Shown here: positions 60,101 through 64,000 of the stretch, piece by piece
Numbering within the stretch: the stretch's first letter is position 1
Layout: each line of letters opens with the position of its first letter
NCBI RefSeq assembly: GCF_037892545.1
Contig: NZ_JBBKBG010000007.1
Coordinates: 1-64,000 of the forward strand
From: Pseudogracilibacillus sp037892545
GTDB taxonomy: Bacteria > Bacillota > Bacilli > Bacillales > Amphibacillaceae
Length of the DNA: 64,000 nucleotides
Reading direction: 5' to 3'
Position numbers and translations under genes: made by a program
The notes under the pieces: generated by a model
The model's database searches: none
Seen by the model: only the letters and a program-made list of their open reading frames with translations
Told to the model about the DNA's origin: nothing

Positions 60101-62284
60101 TTAATCGATTTTTAATAATTGAGCGTTTATTGCACAAATAATGGTACTGAGTGACATAACTGCGGCTCCGACGGCAGGGGTTATGACAAACCCAACATTG
60201 TACAATACACCTGCAGCTAAAGGAATAGCAACAATGTTATACCCAGCAGCCCATCCTAAATTTTGAACCATTTTCCTGCGACTTGCCTTAGACAATTTAA
60301 TGATATTTAAAATGTCTACTGGATTACTGTTAACTAGTATGACATCAGCTGTTTCAATCGCAACGTCTGTACCTGCACCAATAGCAATTCCCAAATCAGC
60401 TTCCGCTAAGGCGGGGGCATCATTAATTCCATCTCCAATCATCGCCACTTTTTTTCCATTTTGTTTTAAATACTTCACATTATTTGATTTCTCATGGGGA
60501 AGTACTTCAGCGATGACTTTGGAAATACCTAATTTTTCTCCTACATAATTTGCTACACGTGTGTTGTCACCAGTCATCATAACCGTCTCTATGCCACGGT
60601 CATTTAATTCTTTAATAACTTTATAAGAAGATTCACGGATGATATCAGCTAGGGCTATCATTCCTTGTAAGACATTATCTTTAAGAACAAATACGACTGT
60701 TTTCCCTTGTAAAGCCAGTTGGTCATAAATTTTTTCATCAAAAGAAATTTTATTTGCTTTCATAGCACCGGGACTAATAACAGCAATTTCTGCATCACCG
60801 ATTTTAGCTACTAACCCTTTCCCAGTTAAATTCTGATAATCCTTTACATCAAGGGGTTTTAAATTACGATCATTTCCTTCTTTCACAATTCCTTTAGCAA
60901 TTGGATGGTCTGATTGTGTTTCAACAGAATAAGCTAATTTCAATAATTCTTCTTCACTAACTCCCTTGCTTGGAAGAATATCTGTTACACCGAAGTTTCC
61001 TTCCGTAAGGGTTCCCGTTTTGTCAAACACTATTCGGTCTAATCTGAATGCACTTTCAAATGCTACTCTATTTCGAATTAACAAACCATTTTTGGCTGCA
61101 ATGGAAGTAGATCTAGATGTTACTAATGGTGTTGCCAAGCCAAGTGCGTGTGGACAAGCAATTATTAAAACGGTTACCATTCGTTCTAGAGCAAAATCTA
61201 GGTTTCCGTTTGTCCACCAGACAGCAAAGGTTATAATCCCTACTACAAGAGCAACATAGAATAACCATTTAGCAGCAATATCTGCAAAACCTTGAGCCTT
61301 TGATTTCGACTTTTCTGCATCGCTTACTAATTTAATAACTTGGGAAAGATAGGTATCGTTTCCTGTTTTACTAACCTTAATTTTTAAAACTCCGTCACCA
61401 TTTACTGCACCGCCAATTGCTTGCATTCCGGGTCCTTTTTCAACAGGGACTGATTCTCCTGTAAGCATTGACTCATCGACGGTAGATTCTCCTTCGTAAA
61501 TTTCACCATCAATTGGAATCTTTTCACCAGATTTAACTAAGATCTGATCGCCCGGTTTTAAATCTTCGACTGTTACTTCAACCAAATTTCCAGACTCATC
61601 TAATTTGTGTGCTTCTTTTGGCATTAATTTGATCAGCTCTTCCAACGCCTTTGAAGCACCCATAAGAGATTTCATTTCTATCCAATGCCCTAGCAACATA
61701 ATTACAATAAGAGTGGCTAGTTCAAAGAAGAAATCACTACCTTCGATAAAGAATGCTGTTAGTGTGCTATATACATAAGCGGCGATGATAGCTAAAGAAA
61801 TTAACATCATCATTGCAGGAGATTTCTCTTTTAACTCATCCCACGCACCAAGTAAAAATGGTTTCCCACCATAGAAAAAGACAATCGTGGAAAGCAAGAA
61901 CAGTAAGAAAGTATCACCTGTAAAATTCACTTCATATCCAATTAGCATTTGTATCATTGGAGATAAGTATAAAATAGGAATTGATAAAACTAAGGATATC
62001 CAAAAACGTTTCTTAAAATCTTCTACCATATGTTCGTGATGTCCGCCATGTCCACCATGCCCATGATGTCCACTATGTTCATGATGTTGATTACTATGAT
62101 CATGACTGTGGTCGTGATTTTTGTGTTCTTCATGTCCATGTTTGTGATGACCATGCATATCTTCATGTTCATGATTATGATGTTGATGACTGTGATGTTT
62201 TTGTTCCTCATGTTGATTATGATGGTCATGTTCTCTATGCTTATTGTGGTTGTGTTGATTCTCTTCATTTCCTTTGTTATTCAT
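60101..62284 (-). CDS. copB: Copper-translocating P-type ATPase CopB (CPH type) with His-rich N-terminus
   Basis: P1B-3 ATPase expected to export Cu(II)/Cu(I) or Ag(I). Residues 1-85 are extremely His-rich with no CXXC HMA domain. Eight transmembrane helices are predicted, with intramembrane Cys377-Pro-His379 in IIACPHALGLATPLV, phosphorylation site Asp421 in DKTGTLT, TGES in the actuator and GDGINDAPAL. 727 aa. AAGGAGG precedes the start, and a CsoR-like half-box lies in its promoter region. Followed by a gap of about 200 bp, then the thioredoxin-ccdA-cueP genes on the same strand. Confidence 0.96.
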   Translation of the reverse strand: MNNKGNEENQHNHNKHREHDHHNQHEEQKHHSHQHHNHEHEDMHGHHKHGHEEHKNHDHSHDHSNQHHEHSGHHGHGGHGGHHEHMVEDFKKRFWISLVLSIPILYLSPMIQMLIGYEVNFTGDTFLLFLLSTIVFFYGGKPFLLGAWDELKEKSPAMMMLISLAIIAAYVYSTLTAFFIEGSDFFFELATLIVIMLLGHWIEMKSLMGASKALEELIKLMPKEAHKLDESGNLVEVTVEDLKPGDQILVKSGEKIPIDGEIYEGESTVDESMLTGESVPVEKGPGMQAIGGAVNGDGVLKIKVSKTGNDTYLSQVIKLVSDAEKSKSKAQGFADIAAKWLFYVALVVGIITFAVWWTNGNLDFALERMVTVLIIACPHALGLATPLVTSRSTSIAAKNGLLIRNRVAFESAFRLDRIVFDKTGTLTEGNFGVTDILPSKGVSEEELLKLAYSVETQSDHPIAKGIVKEGNDRNLKPLDVKDYQNLTGKGLVAKIGDAEIAVISPGAMKANKISFDEKIYDQLALQGKTVVFVLKDNVLQGMIALADIIRESSYKVIKELNDRGIETVMMTGDNTRVANYVGEKLGISKVIAEVLPHEKSNNVKYLKQNGKKVAMIGDGINDAPALAEADLGIAIGAGTDVAIETADVILVNSNPVDILNIIKLSKASRRKMVQNLGWAAGYNIVAIPLAAGVLYNVGFVITPAVGAAVMSLSTIICAINAQLLKID

Positions 62285-62357
62285 TATTACTCCTCCTTTG
62301 GTATGGATATTTATTATTTTCTGTATTATTCATCCTTCTATCCATATTATATCATAC

Positions 62358-62374
62358 TATACCCCTGTATCGTA
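62358..62374 (-). promoter_or_regulatory. CsoR-like box upstream of copB
   Basis: The minus strand reads TACGATACAGGGGTATA, matching the 57119-57135 box in its right half (AGGGGTATA), but the left half has CGA instead of CCC. TATAAT lies about 7 bp downstream as a probable -10, so a bound regulator would block the promoter. Confidence 0.45.
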
Positions 62375-62410
62375 TAATAAGGCTATGATTTTATATAAAA
62401 GATTTGTGTC

Positions 62411-62452
62411 AAAACAAAAGGTCTTCTTTTATAAATGTATTAAAGACCTTTT
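62411..62452 (-). terminator. Terminator after the response regulator gene
   Basis: 10-bp stem AAAAGGTCTT / AAGACCTTTT (62416-62425 with 62443-62452) with a 17-nt loop and a minus-strand tail TTTTGTTTTG, just past the stop at 62458. Confidence 0.7.
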
Positions 62453-62457
62453 TATAC

Positions 62458-63138
62458 CTATAATGAAGGCTTGTTTACCCATTTATATCCAATACCCCAA
62501 ACAGTTATTAAATAATCATCTATGGGAAATCCAGATTGACGAATTTTATCTCGCATGTTCCGTACATGGGAATCAACTGTTCTTCCTTCTGTGTGTGAAT
62601 CGTATCCCCAAATTAATTCAATTAATTGTTCTCTAGTAAACACTTGGTTTGGTTTTCTCATAAAATAACCTAGCATGGTAAATTCCTTTGGCGTTAACTT
62701 TAATGTATTATTTTTATATGATAACTCAAACTCATCTTCATTCCATAAGAGACCATGTACTTCAATCTTCCTCGCAGGTTTCATTCTACGTAATACCGCT
62801 TCTATTCTTGCTAATAGCTCATCTTCGTCAAAGGGTTTCGTCACATAATCATCTGCACCTAATTTTAACCCTTTTATAATATCCTCTTTCTGTTCACGAG
62901 CCGATACCATAATGATAGGGATGTCCGAATCTTTTCTAATCTCTTGGCATAATTCCCAGCCGTTCATTTCAGGCATCATAATATCTATAAGTACTATGTC
63001 AAAAGTTTCTTCTTTTAAAAAAGATAATGCTTCTTTAGCACTAATAGCTTTTTTACATATAAAACTATGTGGTCTCAAATATAATGCTAATAAATCTAAC
63101 ATTCGTTTTTCATCATCTACTAATAAAGCTTTAACCAT
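62458..63138 (-). CDS. OmpR-family response regulator
   Basis: Two-component DNA-binding regulator of 226 aa. Receiver domain: acidic pair in LLVDDEKRM, phospho-acceptor Asp in VLIDIMMPEMNGWEL (about residue 52) and KPFDEDELLARI. The C-terminal winged helix has LTPKEFTMLGYF and GRTVDSHVRNMRDKIR, then GIGYKWV. The ATG at 63138 has GAGGTG 7 nt upstream and overlaps the kinase stop by 8 bp. It lies upstream of copB in the same direction, so it may regulate the copper genes; targets cannot be read from sequence. Confidence 0.94.
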   Translation of the reverse strand: MVKALLVDDEKRMLDLLALYLRPHSFICKKAISAKEALSFLKEETFDIVLIDIMMPEMNGWELCQEIRKDSDIPIIMVSAREQKEDIIKGLKLGADDYVTKPFDEDELLARIEAVLRRMKPARKIEVHGLLWNEDEFELSYKNNTLKLTPKEFTMLGYFMRKPNQVFTREQLIELIWGYDSHTEGRTVDSHVRNMRDKIRQSGFPIDDYLITVWGIGYKWVNKPSL

Positions 63139-64000
63139 TATATTCACCTCTTGTTAAATGAACAATAACCCTTGTACCCTTGCCAAGTTCACTTTCGATT
63201 TCAATCGTACCTCCGTGAGATTCTATAATTTCTTTTGCAATAGCTAACCCTAATCCCGTTCCACCACTTTCTCTGGAACGCGATTTTTCTACACGGTATA
63301 ACCGTTCAAATAGATATGGTAATTCCTCTTTTGGAATTCCTTCCCCTTCATCTGAAATAGCTATAGTAATTTCCCTATCATTCTGGGTTACCTCTAATGA
63401 TATAGACTTTCCATCGGGTGTATGTTTTCTGGCATTATCCAGTATATTTAATAAAACCTGTTGGATTCTATCGGGATCAATATTACCTATGATATTTACT
63501 TGGCATGAAGTAGAAAGTGTAATATTTTTTTCTTCCATTACTGGAGCAATTCGTTCTTCAATCGTTTGGATTAGTTGTCTTAAACTAACACTTTTTCGAT
63601 TAATTACAAACTTATTCTCATCCATTTTAGCTAGGTCAAATAAATTCTTAACTAGAACTGTCAAATGCTCCGTTTCTTCCCGTATGATATCCAGATATTC
63701 TTTTCTATCTTCGTCCGTTATGTCTTGCTTACTGATGATATCCGCATACCCTTTTATGTAGGTTAATGGCGTTCTAAGTTCGTGAGAGATACTTGCCAAA
63801 AATTCATTTCTGTCATTTTTTAATCGTTCTAGATCACTAGATAACCTCATGATAGAACCAGCTAATTCACCTAGTTCATCTTTTCGTTCCATATGTAATT
63901 GCACCTTATTTTTCCCCTTGCTTAGTTGTTCTGTGGCTTCTTTCATTTTCATTAATGGTAACGTAATAAAACGAGAAAGAATAAAAACGGTAAAGATGGT
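63131..64000 (-). CDS. Sensor histidine kinase (5' end beyond the window)
   Basis: Partner kinase of the adjacent response regulator; the gene runs off the right edge. Visible from the edge are the end of a transmembrane helix (TIFTVFILSRFI), a HAMP linker (ITLPLMKMKEATEQLSKG), the dimerisation domain with phospho-acceptor His in SISHELRTPLTYIKGYADI and the ATPase domain with N box NILDNARKHT, G1 DEGEGIP and G2 GGTGLGLAIAKEI. The sensory part is missing, so the ligand is unknown. Kinase precedes regulator, the reverse of the usual regulator-kinase order. Confidence 0.93.
   Translation of the reverse strand, partial: TIFTVFILSRFITLPLMKMKEATEQLSKGKNKVQLHMERKDELGELAGSIMRLSSDLERLKNDRNEFLASISHELRTPLTYIKGYADIISKQDITDEDRKEYLDIIREETEHLTVLVKNLFDLAKMDENKFVINRKSVSLRQLIQTIEERIAPVMEEKNITLSTSCQVNIIGNIDPDRIQQVLLNILDNARKHTPDGKSISLEVTQNDREITIAISDEGEGIPKEELPYLFERLYRVEKSRSRESGGTGLGLAIAKEIIESHGGTIEIESELGKGTRVIVHLTRGEYNG

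Larger units (their letters stand above)
50893..64000. mobile_element. rlmH-integrated SCC-like metal-resistance island (partial)
   Basis: Conserved chromosomal order stops at rlmH. Beyond it are a large serine recombinase, a cadmium operon and a copper/thiol-redox block with a two-component system. This architecture mirrors SCC elements, although the recombinase is not clearly CcrA/B. The right end is outside the window, so the element's limits and second att site are unknown. Confidence 0.6.

Noticed and set aside
62023..62377. Met-rich open frames opposite the start of copB
   Set aside because: CAT (His) read on the opposite strand is ATG (Met). These frames are mirrors of the His-rich CopB N-terminus.
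1..64000. CRISPR array or prophage
   Set aside because: No direct repeats with unique spacers and no phage structural genes were found; the only tandem repeat is the 21-bp array, which has no spacer structure.

Overview
The window is low-GC DNA from an endospore-forming Bacillaceae bacterium. The evidence is its gene content and order: spoIIE, spoVT, spoVG, yabP, yabQ, bofA and fin all lie on one long minus-strand block that runs, in reverse, through nearly the same order as the origin-proximal dnaX-to-lysS segment of Bacillus subtilis. Protein calls rest on family recognition from memory. No database search was possible.

Layout, left to right. Positions 1-400 hold tandem promoters and a boxA-type leader for an rRNA operon that leaves the window to the left. 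Positions 401-49012 are the conserved core, almost all on the minus strand. Read in transcription order it runs: dnaX-yaaK-recR-yaaL-bofA; tmk-darA-yaaR-holB-ricT-yabA; trmN6-yazA-rsmI; metG-tatD; yabE-like-rnmV-rsmA; veg; a UPF0182 membrane protein; purR; spoVG-glmU-prs-rplY-pth-fin-mfd; spoVT-yabM-yabN-rqcP-yabP-yabQ-divIC-yabR; spoIIE-tilS-hpt-ftsH; coaX-hslO-cysK; folP-folB-folK; lysS. Only abrB and a tRNA-Met gene are on the plus strand. Genes that normally sit in this block in B. subtilis but are absent here include ispE, sspF, yabG, yabJ, pabABC, dusB, yabS/yabT and the SRP RNA gene. The veg-purR gap instead carries the UPF0182 gene and a 10-unit, 21-bp tandem repeat.

Positions 49236-50159 encode a divergent HPr kinase/phosphorylase-like protein that appears to lack two catalytic residues. 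rlmH follows on the plus strand.

From the 3' end of rlmH to the window end (about 13 kb) is an accessory island resembling the staphylococcal SCC arrangement: a large serine recombinase abuts and overlaps the rlmH 3' end, followed by metal-resistance cargo. The cargo has a cadmium block (cadC-cadA-cadD, with two CadC-type operators) and a copper block. The copper block holds two small minus-strand genes, a frameshifted membrane-protein gene behind a CsoR-type box, a CueP-family lipoprotein, a CcdA-type thiol transporter, a ResA/TlpA-type thioredoxin, a His-rich CPH-type (CopB) ATPase, and a response regulator with a truncated histidine kinase. The far end of the island is outside the window.

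The most interesting items are the rlmH-targeted metal island in a spore-former, the pairing of a Gram-positive CueP with a thiol-redox relay and a copper ATPase, and the HPrK-like protein with substituted active-site positions. Several promoters can be read directly: sigma-H for spoVG, sigma-G type for spoVT, a 21-bp-spaced Spo0A-type promoter for spoIIE, and sigma-A for veg, cysK, yabE, tRNA-Met and rRNA.
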